DNA of 64,000 nucleotides from Bacillus sp. ISL-37 (GCF_018613315.1 NZ_JAGGQL010000003.1:248001-312000), one strand, 5' to 3'; positions 7,894 to 18,261 are shown, counted from the first letter of the stretch. The notes: generated by a model not told the origin, from the letters alone. Translations and numbers: made by a program.

Positions 7894-9201
7894 CTAAATA
7901 TCCAAAATCCCTTCGAGGATGGAGCCATCTGTATCGCCGAGGTCAATTCCAAGCAGGCGAGCAAAGGTTGGGCCTTCATCTACAAGGTGCATCGACTTGA
8001 TGGAAATTCCTGGGCGAATACCTTTTCCAGCTGCAAAGAAAACGGTATGATAACCTTCTTTTTCAGGGGAGTATCCATGACAGGCAAAAGTGTACTTTTT
8101 CGTCCTGGCATCCTCTTCGGTTACTTCTTCAATATAGTCACCGTCTATTGCCTCGCTAAAGTAATATCCTCTGGCAGCTTCCAGCATCCTGAAGGCTGTT
8201 CCATCAGCTCCTTTTGCGTTAGCCTCGGCACCTGTGATAGCCGCTTCAATGCCATTGCTTTCGTCCTGTAAAAGTTCAGCTAATATATCTGCAACTAGAT
8301 TTTTCGCACCATCATCGTTTTGATCTTTTACATACACATAAGCTGAGCCGTCACAACTTTTGCAATAAGCTTTCCAGTCGGTCACTTTACCTGATGCATT
8401 GGTTTGGATAAGTCCTCGTTCTTTAAATAATACGTTCAATTTAATTACTTTAGACTCATCAAGTGCACTGTGGTCACCAAGAATGGCCACGGTCGAATTC
8501 TCAGCTATGCCAGCCTCTTTGAGTGCATCCATGATTCTTCCAAGTCTCTTATCATGGCGGTGAAGCGCAGCGTGTGCTTCTTCTGATGAAAAACCGTGAA
8601 TATGGCGCTGGGAGTCGAGATCGACAAAATGGATTAACATTAATTCAGGCTTCCTCGTTTTGATGGTTTCCACTGTTGATTCAAGAACGAAGTCATCAAG
8701 CGCAGGCTGGCTCAATCCGTTTCTGATATGTCCGAATTTCGAGTTCATTTCAAGCTGGTATCGAGGACTCCCATTGGAAAGCGAAACAGGAATCTGGTGA
8801 TGCCAGGGGCGATTTGCAAAAATTTCAGGCATGTTATAATCGATAGCAGCTTTTGCCGTGACTGGCCATAATAATGCGGCAGTTTTCATGCCCGCCTTTT
8901 TAGCCTCATCGTAGAGGGTTGTCCCTTTAACATGGCGCCGGTGCCAGTACCAGTCTGGTGAGATTTTGCCAGGCTGGATAAATGTATTGTTGACAATACC
9001 GTGCCGATTAGGGAAATTACCGGTCACGATTGTCGCATGGCAAGGGTATGTAACAGAAGGATAGATCGTATCCACCTGTGTACAGAAAGAACTATTTTCT
9101 ATAAAAGCCTTAAAATTTGGCAGCTCCCTGAGCAATGGAACATCATGTTCAGAAAGACAGTCAAAGGAAATGACGATTAAGTGGTCTGTCAGTTTTTCCA
9201 T
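7894..9201 (-). CDS. alkaline phosphatase superfamily phosphodiesterase
   Basis: 435 residues, of the type I phosphodiesterase/nucleotide pyrophosphatase family. The metal-binding residues are visible in order: D in ISFDCL, the nucleophile region PSVTYPCHATIVTG with the Thr, D and H in VDLDSQRHIHG, DH in GDHSALD, and a late His in FACHGYSPE. There is no signal peptide, so it is cytoplasmic, and it should hydrolyse phosphodiester or pyrophosphate bonds with two divalent metals. The ATG at 9201 follows TTTGGAGG; an ATG four codons earlier has no RBS. No terminator follows; repeat array A begins almost at once. Confidence 0.85.
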   Translation of the reverse strand: MEKLTDHLIVISFDCLSEHDVPLLRELPNFKAFIENSSFCTQVDTIYPSVTYPCHATIVTGNFPNRHGIVNNTFIQPGKISPDWYWHRRHVKGTTLYDEAKKAGMKTAALLWPVTAKAAIDYNMPEIFANRPWHHQIPVSLSNGSPRYQLEMNSKFGHIRNGLSQPALDDFVLESTVETIKTRKPELMLIHFVDLDSQRHIHGFSSEEAHAALHRHDKRLGRIMDALKEAGIAENSTVAILGDHSALDESKVIKLNVLFKERGLIQTNASGKVTDWKAYCKSCDGSAYVYVKDQNDDGAKNLVADILAELLQDESNGIEAAITGAEANAKGADGTAFRMLEAARGYYFSEAIDGDYIEEVTEEDARTKKYTFACHGYSPEKEGYHTVFFAAGKGIRPGISIKSMHLVDEGPTFARLLGIDLGDTDGSILEGILDI

Positions 9202-9340
9202 GTCAGCCTCCAAATGGTTTATATACTAAATATAGCAGAATATTTCGGGAAAAATAATCAGGTTTGCCATTTTCGTAAGGAAGGATTTCCTGTTCCATTA
9301 AAGAAGTAATTAAGTATCTGAAAAACTGGAGGCAGATTGA

Positions 9341-9976
9341 ATGGATTTAATTGAGAAAGCATTGCAAATTGCTTCAATGGCACATGAAGGACAATATCGT
9401 AAAAATACAAAAATCCCGTATATTGCCCACCCCGTGGCAGTAGGGATGATTTTACAAAAAGCGGGATACAGCGACGAAATGATTGCAGCCGGGATTCTGC
9501 ACGACACGGTTGAAGATACCGACTTAACAATGGAAGATATCGAGCGGGAGTTTGGTAAGGAAATTGCATTGATCGTCGAAGGCTGTTCAGAGCCAGACAA
9601 GTCTCTTTCCTGGGAAGAACGCAAGGAGCACACAATCGAGTTTTTGAAGACTGCATCAGAAGAAATCCGCGTGGTAGCTTGTGCAGACAAATTGCATAAT
9701 GTCAGGTCCATTCGCGAGGACGTCGAACAACTAGGCGAGGTAGTATGGAGCAGGTTCAATCGCGGAATAAAGCAACAGGAGTGGTATTACAAGAATGTTG
9801 TGGAGAGCCTTGGATATGCAACGAAGTTTCCGATTTTGGAAGAACTTGAAAAGGAAATAGAGCGCTTATTTAAAAGAGAAAAATTCAGTTACAACAAATA
9901 TGATTTTTCGGTAACAAAAGATGCTGGTTTGGACAAGGGTGACAACCTGGACAGGAAACAACCTAATCGGAAGTAA
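9341..9976 (+). CDS. HD-domain hydrolase, SpoT/MESH1-like
   Basis: 211 residues. An HD phosphohydrolase of the (p)ppGpp-hydrolase type: the first His in HPVAVGM, HD in ILHDTVEDT (about residues 52-60), and a later Asp in ADKLHNVRS. It is the length of stand-alone hydrolases without a synthetase domain. The predicted role is removal of a pyrophosphate group from an alarmone or related nucleotide, but the substrate is inferred only. The last 25 residues are polar and extend beyond the domain. The RBS GGAGG precedes the ATG. It is followed after 19 bp by the WGR gene, probably in one operon. Confidence 0.8.
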   Translation: MDLIEKALQIASMAHEGQYRKNTKIPYIAHPVAVGMILQKAGYSDEMIAAGILHDTVEDTDLTMEDIEREFGKEIALIVEGCSEPDKSLSWEERKEHTIEFLKTASEEIRVVACADKLHNVRSIREDVEQLGEVVWSRFNRGIKQQEWYYKNVVESLGYATKFPILEELEKEIERLFKREKFSYNKYDFSVTKDAGLDKGDNLDRKQPNRK

Positions 9977-9995
9977 GATAACAGGAGTGTGAACG

Positions 9996-10787
9996 ATGGA
10001 GACGACGCTCATATATAAAGATGGTTCTTCTAACAAGTTTTGGAAAATCCTAGTGTCCGGAAAGAGTTATACGCTTACCTATGACAAAATTGGAACCGTT
10101 GGCGCTGTGAAAGTGAAAAATTTTGATTCTGAAGAAGCCTGTCAAAAGGATGCCGATAAACTGATCAAATCTAAGTTGAAGAAAGGTTACACTCCGGCTA
10201 ATCCTGTCGACCAGGTGATGAAGGAAAGCTCGATGACCGAAATCGTATTTTGGGAGATGCTTAAGACTGCAAAGCAAAAAGGAGAAGACCCCGAGGAACA
10301 GATCGAATGGCTGGTAAACAATTTAACAAGGAAGCCAGACAAGGATATAGTGATGTTCGATTACTTATTCAATCAGAATTATCAGAAGTCATACACTTCC
10401 GACCTTTGGGCTGCGGCCTATATCATCATGGGAGGAGCCTCAGATGATTCTTTTGATTATTTTAGGGCCTGGCTGCTTTTTCAGGGAAAGGAAATATACG
10501 AAGAAGTCATCAATGACCCTGAGAAGATTATTCCTCATTTGAAAGTCTTGGAGGATGAAGAGGATGTCCCGCAGCTTGAGGATTTGTTGAGTACAGCAAG
10601 TATTGCGTATGAAGAAAAGACAGGGTTGGACTACGACGATTACTATGATTTATATGTAAAACTGACTGGAGACCAAACGATTCCTCTTGATATAGAATTC
10701 GACTGGGATGAGGAAGACATAGATGATTTGAAGAAGAAGTTCCCTGCCTTATGGGAAAAGTATGGAGATAATCCACTAGAATACTAA
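9996..10787 (+). CDS. WGR domain plus DUF4240 protein
   Basis: 263 residues. The N-terminal 75 residues form a WGR-type domain (K-F-W-K-I-L start, then TYDKIGTVGAVKVKNF). A second domain from about residue 80 to 235 matches the DUF4240 pattern (FWEMLKTAK near its start, AAYIIMGGASDDSFDYFRAW in the middle). The C-terminus is strongly acidic. WGR domains are found in PARP-like and other nucleic-acid-associated proteins, but the biochemical role of this combination is unknown. RBS AGGAGTG. It sits between the HD hydrolase and the VOC protein, all co-directional with short gaps. Confidence 0.75.
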   Translation: METTLIYKDGSSNKFWKILVSGKSYTLTYDKIGTVGAVKVKNFDSEEACQKDADKLIKSKLKKGYTPANPVDQVMKESSMTEIVFWEMLKTAKQKGEDPEEQIEWLVNNLTRKPDKDIVMFDYLFNQNYQKSYTSDLWAAAYIIMGGASDDSFDYFRAWLLFQGKEIYEEVINDPEKIIPHLKVLEDEEDVPQLEDLLSTASIAYEEKTGLDYDDYYDLYVKLTGDQTIPLDIEFDWDEEDIDDLKKKFPALWEKYGDNPLEY

Positions 10788-10812
10788 CAAGAGAATTGAG
10801 GAGGAAGAAAAA

Positions 10813-11187
10813 ATGAAATCACCGCTTTACAATAAAGTAAACAATGTTTTTATCCACGTGAGCAATTTGAAAAAATCTGCAGAATGGTACTATAACCTGC
10901 TGGGGATACCATTTGATGCCGAAAAGGTAGAGTCACCAGTCCATAACATCCCGGTTACATCTGAAACAGGATTAACCCTGGACGATCACACCTTCGACCC
11001 TGGTTTTAATTTGAAGCCTTCAGACCATGTTTTGTTTAATCTTCTAGTAGATGATGTTGATGAAGCCTATAGCTTTGTGAAGTCGAATGGAATCACAATC
11101 ACTAAAGAAATTGAGCGAATTGGCGATTTTGCCTACTTCAACTTCAAGGATCCAGACGGAAATGTCTTGATGATTTGTAACTGTTAA
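10813..11187 (+). CDS. VOC (glyoxalase/bleomycin-resistance) family protein
   Basis: 124 residues, a single vicinal-oxygen-chelate unit made of two beta-alpha-beta-beta-beta modules. Family features are NVFIHVSNLKKSAEWYYNLLG at the start and DFAYFNFKDPDGNVLMIC at the end, with the terminal Glu-type ligand position replaced (NVLMI rather than NxxE). Loss of that ligand weakens an enzymatic reading; it could bind a small molecule instead. RBS GAGGAGG. It is the last gene of the three-gene group; its stop runs into array B. Confidence 0.75.
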   Translation: MKSPLYNKVNNVFIHVSNLKKSAEWYYNLLGIPFDAEKVESPVHNIPVTSETGLTLDDHTFDPGFNLKPSDHVLFNLLVDDVDEAYSFVKSNGITITKEIERIGDFAYFNFKDPDGNVLMICNC

Positions 11188-11227
11188 GGCGCATTGGTGC
11201 CCATATAACGGTGATATTGGCTTTTAT

Positions 11228-11604
11228 GGTAACCAATAGGCGGTATTGGAGCCCTAAAAGGAGCCAAACTAAAGTTATGGGTAACCAATAAGTGGTATTG
11301 GTGACCTAAAAGAGCCAAAACTAGAGTTATGGGTAACCAATAAGTGGTATTGGTGACCTAAAAGAGCCAAAACTAGGATTATAGGTCCCCAATAGGCGGT
11401 AAAGGTGGCCTAAAAGAGCCGAAACTAGGATTATAGGAAACCAATAAGTATCATTGGTGCCCTAAAACCGCCGAAACTAGAATTATAGGTAATCAATAAG
11501 CCTGATTGGTGACTTAAAAGAGTCGAAACTAGGATTATAGGTAATCAAAAAGCATCATTGGTGCCCTGAAAATCCCGAAATCAAAATTATAGGTAACCAA
11601 TAAC
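11228..11604. repeat. array B: 52-bp tandem repeat, seven full units
   Basis: Units begin at 11228, 11280, 11332, 11384, 11436, 11488, 11540 and 11592, a strict 52-bp period. A degenerate unit precedes it and overlaps the end of the VOC gene. Each unit opens with a 27-bp inverted repeat, arms GGTAACCAATA and TATTGGTGACC around a 5-base loop, followed by about 25 bp with AAAAGAGCCAAAACTAG. Some units change both arms. The 520-bp gap between genes holds nothing else that I can see. Confidence 0.92.
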
Positions 11605-11706
11605 CTGGGAGTAAATTTCATTTACCCATAAATGGTTTTTATTTCCGGGATTTACCTGTATCATCCCTGGGTAAAGAAAGATAATTCCTAAGAAGGGGTG
11701 ATAAAG

Positions 11707-11925
11707 ATGAAGACGAAAGTGAAAATATCAAAAGAAGAGCTATTTAATCAAATCCAGAATAGTGATGGGAACTTAAGAATTTCGTCTGTGTCCTCAACTG
11801 AAGAAGGGGAAGAAGTGATCGCCCTGGCTAAGCACCTTGAACTTGAAGGCAAGATCGTTTTATTGGAATACTGTTTGGATAAAAAGCCACTGGCTGTTTC
11901 CCTGAAAACAAAAAATCCTGATTAA
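11707..11925 (+). CDS. hypothetical protein, 72 aa
   Basis: A small, soluble, acidic protein beginning MKTKVKISKEELFNQI. No domain is recognised. A GTG three codons earlier (11698) is part of the RBS AGAAGGGGTG, so the ATG at 11707 is preferred. It lies between repeat array B and a terminator, apparently monocistronic. Confidence 0.5.
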   Translation: MKTKVKISKEELFNQIQNSDGNLRISSVSSTEEGEEVIALAKHLELEGKIVLLEYCLDKKPLAVSLKTKNPD

Positions 11926-11940
11926 AAATATAAATCAACT

Positions 11941-11971
11941 GGCGAGCCGCTTTTATAGTGGTTCGCCTTTT
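11941..11971 (+). terminator. terminator
   Basis: Arms GGCGAGCC and GGTTCGCC followed by TTTT, 16 bases after the stop at 11925. Confidence 0.7.
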
Positions 11972-12003
11972 GGTTTACTAGGTACTAAGAACCAAAAAAG
12001 CTA

Positions 12004-12018
12004 AGGAAACGCTTTCTT
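12004..12018. promoter_or_regulatory. possible cre (CcpA) site
   Basis: GGAAACGCTTTCT fits 12 of 14 positions of the cre consensus TGNAANCGNNWNCA; only the outer bases differ. It lies just upstream of the promoter at 12041 and could confer carbon catabolite control on the transporter/M20 operon. Confidence 0.35.
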
Positions 12019-12040
12019 TTGAAAATTCTAAAATTTACAA

Positions 12041-12069
12041 TTGACTGAATATTATATCTATATTATTAT
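12041..12069 (+). promoter_or_regulatory. sigma-A promoter of the transporter/M20 operon
   Basis: -35 TTGACT at 12041-12046, a 17-bp spacer and -10 TATTAT at 12064-12069. The leader contains a GCGAAGCGAAGCG stretch before the RBS. Confidence 0.6.
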
Positions 12070-12134
12070 CGTCCTAATACTTTTTTTCTTTCGCGAAGCG
12101 AAGCGTTTAAGTAAAAAAGAAATTGGGGGGATTC

Positions 12135-13328
12135 ATGATGTCACAGATGTTAGCTTTGGTTATTGTTGTATTCATTTTACTAGTGGGTGATTTAGTTGCT
12201 GTTAGGACGAAGGCATGGATTCCGTCAATGTTCGTTTCAGCTGTATTGTTTCTGATTGGGTACTGGACGTTCTTCCCGAAAGAAATCGTCGCACTTGCTG
12301 GTGTGCCATCAGCCGTCGCTGTCATGATGATGTACTTGTTAATAACAAATATGGGAACATTGCTTTCGATTCAGGAATTGAAAAATCAATGGAAAACCAT
12401 TGTCATTGCGTTATCAGGTATTTTAGGAATTGTCGCTGTACTATTGAGTGTCGGTACTCTCATCTTTGGATTCCAGACAATGGTTGTTGCCATACCACCT
12501 TTAGTTGGTGGAGTCGTTTCCGCCTTGATCATGTCTGAAGGAGCAAAGGAAGCAGGTCTTGCAACACTGTCGGTATTCGCGATTGTTATTTATGTCATGC
12601 AGGGTTTTGCGGGTTACCCATTAACCTCACTCGTTCTGAAAAAAGAAGGCAAGAGACTACTAAAGCAATATCGCGAGGGCAGCCTTGCAGCTAATGAAGT
12701 GGCTGCAACAGTTGAAACCGCCGCGCCACCTGTTGAATTGAAGCTTTTTAAAAACATGCCCCAAAAATATAATACCGAATTCTTTAAGTTTTTCAGGCTC
12801 TCACTGGTCGCATATCTGGCTTATTTAACTTCAACACTATTGGCACCGTTCGTCTCAGTAAGTCCATTTGTACTTGCCCTATTATTCGGTGTCATCGCCA
12901 CTAGCGTTGGTTTCCTTGAAAAACAGGCCCTGCAGAAGGCCAATGGATTTGGGATCGCGATCCTCGTCTTGATGTTATTCATTTTCGATGGATTGAAGCA
13001 GGCTACACCAGGTATGCTCCTTGAAATCATTGTTCCGCTGCTTGGTGCAATTGTCCTTGGAATCACAGGAATGTACATTTTCTCATTTATTGTCGGCAAG
13101 ATTTTAAAGGTGAGCAAAGAAATGGCCTTTGCTGTATCATTGACGGCGCTTTATGGTTTTCCTGCAGACTATATCATAACCAATGAAGTGATCAATTCTT
13201 TAACCGAGGATGAAAAAGAAAGAGAAGCCTTGACCAGCCATATGCTTCCACCAATGCTTGTGGGCGGCTTTGTGACCGTCACGATCGTATCGGTCGTGCT
13301 TGCTGGTATCTTTGTAGGATTTCTGTAA
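12135..13328 (+). CDS. multi-pass membrane transporter of unknown substrate
   Basis: 397 residues with about ten hydrophobic segments in two halves, joined by a cytoplasmic loop around residues 175-215. Glycine/proline-rich re-entrant-like stretches (AIPPLVGGVVSALIMSEGAK and LYGFPADYII) resemble GltS/YhfA-like carriers. The frame opens at TTG 12123, but GGGGGG is the RBS, so ATG 12135 (or 12138) is the start. It is followed after 17 bp by two M20 hydrolases, which suggests it imports, or exports, their substrate or product, for example an N-carbamoyl, N-acyl or ureido compound. The substrate is inferred from context only. Confidence 0.7.
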   Translation: MMSQMLALVIVVFILLVGDLVAVRTKAWIPSMFVSAVLFLIGYWTFFPKEIVALAGVPSAVAVMMMYLLITNMGTLLSIQELKNQWKTIVIALSGILGIVAVLLSVGTLIFGFQTMVVAIPPLVGGVVSALIMSEGAKEAGLATLSVFAIVIYVMQGFAGYPLTSLVLKKEGKRLLKQYREGSLAANEVAATVETAAPPVELKLFKNMPQKYNTEFFKFFRLSLVAYLAYLTSTLLAPFVSVSPFVLALLFGVIATSVGFLEKQALQKANGFGIAILVLMLFIFDGLKQATPGMLLEIIVPLLGAIVLGITGMYIFSFIVGKILKVSKEMAFAVSLTALYGFPADYIITNEVINSLTEDEKEREALTSHMLPPMLVGGFVTVTIVSVVLAGIFVGFL

Positions 13329-13345
13329 GAAAAGAGGGGATGAGA

Positions 13346-14575
13346 ATGGTAGAGTTGAAGGAACGAATTGAACAGCATATTCATCAAATCAGTGAATACA
13401 CTGCGACTCCTGGTAAAGGAACGACAAGACTGACATATAGCCAGGAGGATTTAAAGACTCGCAATTATATCAAAGGAAAAATGAGAGAGTATGGACTCGA
13501 GGTTAGAGAAGATGGATTCGGTAATATTTTTGGCAAATTGGAGGGAGCTCTGAAGGACGCACCGAGCGTGATGGTCGGGTCGCATTTTGACTCCGTCCCT
13601 CACGGCGGCTCCTATGATGGACCAGCAGGCGTTGTCGCCGCACTAGAAGTGGCAGGGCTTTTTGCTAAAAATAACCTAACGCCAAAGTATCCTCTCGAAG
13701 TTGTTGGATTGGTTGAAGAAGAAGGAGCAAGGTTTGGCGGAGGGTTAATGGGATCCCGCGGGATGGTCGGGTTACTCGGCGAGGAGGATTTTCATAACCT
13801 GAGAGATTCAAACGGTGTTTCCACAGTAGAAGCAATGACTGAAATAGGGCTTGATCCATCTCTTCCGAAAAAAAGAGATATGAAAACGATAAAGGCTTTC
13901 CTCGAGTTACATATTGAACAAGGGCCTATTTTAGAAGAAAAAAAGATTCCTATAGGAGTTGTCGAAGCAATTGTAGGACTGACTCAGCTGGAAGTGACTG
14001 TGAAAGGGCAGGCAGGACACGCAGGAACCACCCCAATGGATCGCCGCGCCGACGCACTGGTGGCGTCAGCTAATATTATCGGTCGTTTGCCAGAACTTGC
14101 TGAAGAAGAAGGGGAAGGAACGGTCATCACCACCGGTCGTTTGAATGTTTACCCGAATGGCGCCAATGTGATTCCGGATCAGGTAGTCTTTTCGGTTGAT
14201 ATTCGCTCTGGTAAGGAAGAAAACGTCTTGAGTGTCATCGAGAAAACAAAGACTCTAGTTCATTCTTATAGTAAAAATGGAATTGAAACAGCGGTAGAAC
14301 AGCTTTTATACATTCAGCCGAAAGAACTGAATCCAGGCATCCGCTCTCTTTTAAAAGAGAAAAGCGAAGCGTTGGATATTCCCTATTGTTCGATCAATAG
14401 CGGAGCAGGTCATGATGCAATGGTTTTATCCGACTATACAGTTGTAGGAATGCTATTCATTCCAAGCAAAAATGGACTTAGTCATTGTCCGGAGGAATGG
14501 TCAGATTCAGAAGACATAGCTAGAGCGGTAGAAATTTTTTACGAAACAGCCAAGAGCTTAACGGAGGCGGAATGA
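13346..14575 (+). CDS. M20 Zn-dependent amidase (carbamoylase/allantoate amidohydrolase type)
   Basis: 409 residues. The HyuC/AmaB/AllC branch of M20: GSHFDSVPHGGSYDGPAG supplies the first His and bridging Asp, EEEGARFGGGLMGSRG the catalytic Glu, ELHIEQGP a His ligand, AGTTPMDRRADAL the dimerisation/lid region, and LSHCPEEWS the last His. It should hydrolyse an N-carbamoyl-amino acid, ureido acid or related amide. ATG 13340 touches the RBS AGAGGGG; the second ATG at 13346 has proper spacing and is preferred. Its stop overlaps the next gene (ATGA), so translation is coupled. Confidence 0.85.
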   Translation: MVELKERIEQHIHQISEYTATPGKGTTRLTYSQEDLKTRNYIKGKMREYGLEVREDGFGNIFGKLEGALKDAPSVMVGSHFDSVPHGGSYDGPAGVVAALEVAGLFAKNNLTPKYPLEVVGLVEEEGARFGGGLMGSRGMVGLLGEEDFHNLRDSNGVSTVEAMTEIGLDPSLPKKRDMKTIKAFLELHIEQGPILEEKKIPIGVVEAIVGLTQLEVTVKGQAGHAGTTPMDRRADALVASANIIGRLPELAEEEGEGTVITTGRLNVYPNGANVIPDQVVFSVDIRSGKEENVLSVIEKTKTLVHSYSKNGIETAVEQLLYIQPKELNPGIRSLLKEKSEALDIPYCSINSGAGHDAMVLSDYTVVGMLFIPSKNGLSHCPEEWSDSEDIARAVEIFYETAKSLTEAE

Positions 14576-15750
14576 TGATAAACGATAGATTAAAAGAAGC
14601 TATTAAGGAATACAAAGACGAATTAACAGAGTTGCGCAGGAAGCTTCACAGTGAGCCTGAAGTTTCATGGGAAGAATATAGAACCACAGATTTCGTTTGT
14701 GAATACCTGGACCAATTAGGAGTTTCTTATAGAAGAACCGAACCAACCGGTGTCATTGCTGAAATCAAGGGTGGTAAGTCTGGCAAAACCGTCGCTTTAA
14801 GAGGGGATATGGATGCACTTTCTGTCGAAGAACTAAACAAGGACCTGCCTTATTCTTCAAACGAAGATGGAAAAATGCATGCATGCGGACATGATGCGCA
14901 CACTTCAATGCTGATGGTCGCATCAAAGGCGTTGAATGAAATCAAGGATGAGCTGCCAGGAAATGTCCGTCTATTGTTCCAGCCTGCCGAAGAGGTAGCA
15001 GAAGGGGCCAAAGCTCTGGTAAAACAGGGTGCAGTCGAAGGAGTCGATAACGTTTTTGGCATCCACATTTGGTCGCAGATGCCGACTCATAAGGTGAGTT
15101 GCACACCGGGGCCATCCTTTGCTTCGGCTGATTTATTCAAGGTCACTTTCAAAGGAAGAGGCGGACATGGAGCGATTCCGCAGGATTGTATTGATACCGC
15201 AATCGTTGCCTCATCCTTTGTCATGAACGTCCAATCCGTCGTGTCGAGAACAATCGATCCGCAGCAGGGAGCAGTTCTCACAGTTGGAAAAATGGTAGTA
15301 GGCACACGCTTTAATGTCATTGCCGAAAATGCAGTAATCGAAGGAACAGTACGCTGCTTCGACCCGGCAACACGTGACCACATCGAAGCGCAGCTAACAC
15401 ATTATGCTGAAAATGTAGCGGCTTTATATGGCGCTACGGCAAAAGTAGAATACACGCGAGGGACACAGGCAGTCATCAATGACGAGGAAAGTGCGTTGCT
15501 TGTTCAACAGGTCGCATCTGAGTCTTTCGGTGAGGATGTCATCTATCATGAAAAGCCAACGATGGGAGGGGAAGACTTCAGTTTCTATCTTGACGAGGTT
15601 CCAGGCAGTTTTGCCCTCGTCGGTAGTGGGAATCCCGATAAAGATACAGAATGGGCTCACCATCATGGCAAATTCAATATTGATGAAGACGCGTTGGCAA
15701 CTGGAGCAGAACTTTATGCACAGTATGCCTGGGCTTTTTTGAACAAATAA
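14572..15750 (+). CDS. M20D amidohydrolase (N-acyl-amino acid hydrolase type)
   Basis: 392 residues. Peptidase family M20D, as in hippurate and N-acetyl-amino-acid hydrolases: LRRKLHSEPEVSWEE at the start, GDMDAL, HACGHDAH with a metal Cys-Gly-His-Asp, FQPAEE with the catalytic Glu, GIHIWSQ, and GGEDFSFY near the end. RBS CGGAGGCGG lies inside the previous gene and the start overlaps its stop by four bases. With the carbamoylase and transporter it forms a three-gene operon ending at a strong terminator; together they would free amino acids from N-substituted forms. Confidence 0.87.
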   Translation: MMINDRLKEAIKEYKDELTELRRKLHSEPEVSWEEYRTTDFVCEYLDQLGVSYRRTEPTGVIAEIKGGKSGKTVALRGDMDALSVEELNKDLPYSSNEDGKMHACGHDAHTSMLMVASKALNEIKDELPGNVRLLFQPAEEVAEGAKALVKQGAVEGVDNVFGIHIWSQMPTHKVSCTPGPSFASADLFKVTFKGRGGHGAIPQDCIDTAIVASSFVMNVQSVVSRTIDPQQGAVLTVGKMVVGTRFNVIAENAVIEGTVRCFDPATRDHIEAQLTHYAENVAALYGATAKVEYTRGTQAVINDEESALLVQQVASESFGEDVIYHEKPTMGGEDFSFYLDEVPGSFALVGSGNPDKDTEWAHHHGKFNIDEDALATGAELYAQYAWAFLNK

Positions 15751-15755
15751 TAAAA

Positions 15756-15785
15756 AATGGAGAACCCCCGCGTGGTTCTCCATTT
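15756..15785. terminator. bidirectional terminator
   Basis: Arms AATGGAGAACC and GGTTCTCCATT with A6 on the left and T-rich sequence on the right; serves the M20 operon and the convergent small gene. Confidence 0.8.
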
Positions 15786-15789
15786 CTTA

Positions 15790-16008
15790 TTACCTTTTCT
15801 TCTTTTTGGCAGGGTCGGCCGCTACGCCAGGTTTCGCTTTCGCTTCCAAGGCAACTTGTACATGGTATGTTTTCTCATCGATTTCCGTCACACTCGAAAC
15901 CTTAGCTTTACGACCCTTGATTTTCAAATCCTCCCCAACCTCGGGCACACGCTTAAGCAACTGATTCAGCATTTCATTTTTCTGCTCATAAAAATGGACA
16001 ACAAACAC
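15790..16008 (-). CDS. small basic hypothetical protein, GTG start
   Basis: About 72 residues, strongly basic at the C-terminus (PAKKKKR), with an OB-like or small beta-rich central pattern. A further in-frame GTG at 16017 lies inside the RBS AAAGGTGA; the GTG at 16008 has the right spacing and gives MFVVHFYEQ. No family recognised. It points away from repeat array C and ends at the shared terminator. Confidence 0.45.
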   Translation of the reverse strand: MFVVHFYEQKNEMLNQLLKRVPEVGEDLKIKGRKAKVSSVTEIDEKTYHVQVALEAKAKPGVAADPAKKKKR

Positions 16009-16152
16009 TTCAATCACCTTTTTCTAGAGTATTGGCTTTCCTATCACTAAGATATTGACGGGATACTAGGTTTAGAACTAATTAATAGAAGGAATTTTAG
16101 TAGGGTTGATTTATTGAGGAGCGGGGAAGAATTTGTAGTGAGGAAATGAGGA

Positions 16153-16738
16153 AGTGTCTAATGAGAAATGAATTTAGACAGCTTAAGGCTTAGTAGTGAA
16201 AAGCTGTCAAGAAAAGGCTGGAATCGTGACAGGTTCGGGGCCACCAGGCGAAAAGCTGTCAAGAAAAGGCCAGAATCGTGACAGGTTCGGGGCCACCAGG
16301 CGAAAAGCTGTCAAGAAAAGGACGGAATCGTGACAGGTTCACGGCCACAAAGTGAAAAGCTGTCAAGAAGAGGCTGGAATTGTGACAGGTTCACGGCCAC
16401 ATAGTGAAAAGCTGTCAAGAAAGGGCTGGAATTGTGACAGGTTCACCGCCACCAGGCGAAAAGCTGTCAAGAAAAAGCCGGAATCGTGACAGGTTCACCG
16501 CCACCAGGCGAAAAGCTGTCAAGAAAAAGCCGGAATCGTGACAGGTTCACCGCCATAAAGCGAAAAGCTGTCAAGAAAAGGCTGGAATCGTGACAGGTTC
16601 AGGGCTACAAGGCGAAAAGCTGTCAAGAAAAAGCCGGAATCGTGACAGGTTCGGGGCCACCAGGCGAAAAGCTGTCAAGAAAAATCCGGAATTGTGACAG
16701 GTTCACCGCCACAAAGCGAAAAGCTGTCAAAAAAAAAT
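16153..16738. repeat. array C: 52-bp tandem repeat, ten full units
   Basis: AGCTGTC recurs at 16202 and then every 52 bp without exception up to 16722. Each unit has inverted arms CTGTCA and TGACAG spanning 29 bp, followed by a variable GC-rich half (GTTC, then GGGGCCACC, ACGGCCACA or ACCGCCACC) and GCGAAAAG. The last unit is cut after its first arm. A decayed leader unit at 16155-16180 keeps the same plan with other arms, TGTCTAA and TTAGACA. It occupies most of the 800-bp gap between divergent genes; 16009-16150 shows nothing recognisable. Confidence 0.93.
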
Positions 16739-16760
16739 CACGCCAGCTCGTTCGGTCTAG

Positions 16761-18251
<1,491 letters not shown>

Positions 18252-18261
18252 AAGACTTTTA

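Noticed and set aside
9258-9759. Minus-strand ORFs of 132 and 149 aa over the HD hydrolase
   Set aside because: Shadow frames of a well-supported gene with family motifs; no RBS.
16153-16738. CRISPR array
   Set aside because: The period is constant, but whole 52-bp units are conserved, with no repeat/unique-spacer alternation, and there are no cas genes. The same holds for arrays B and D.
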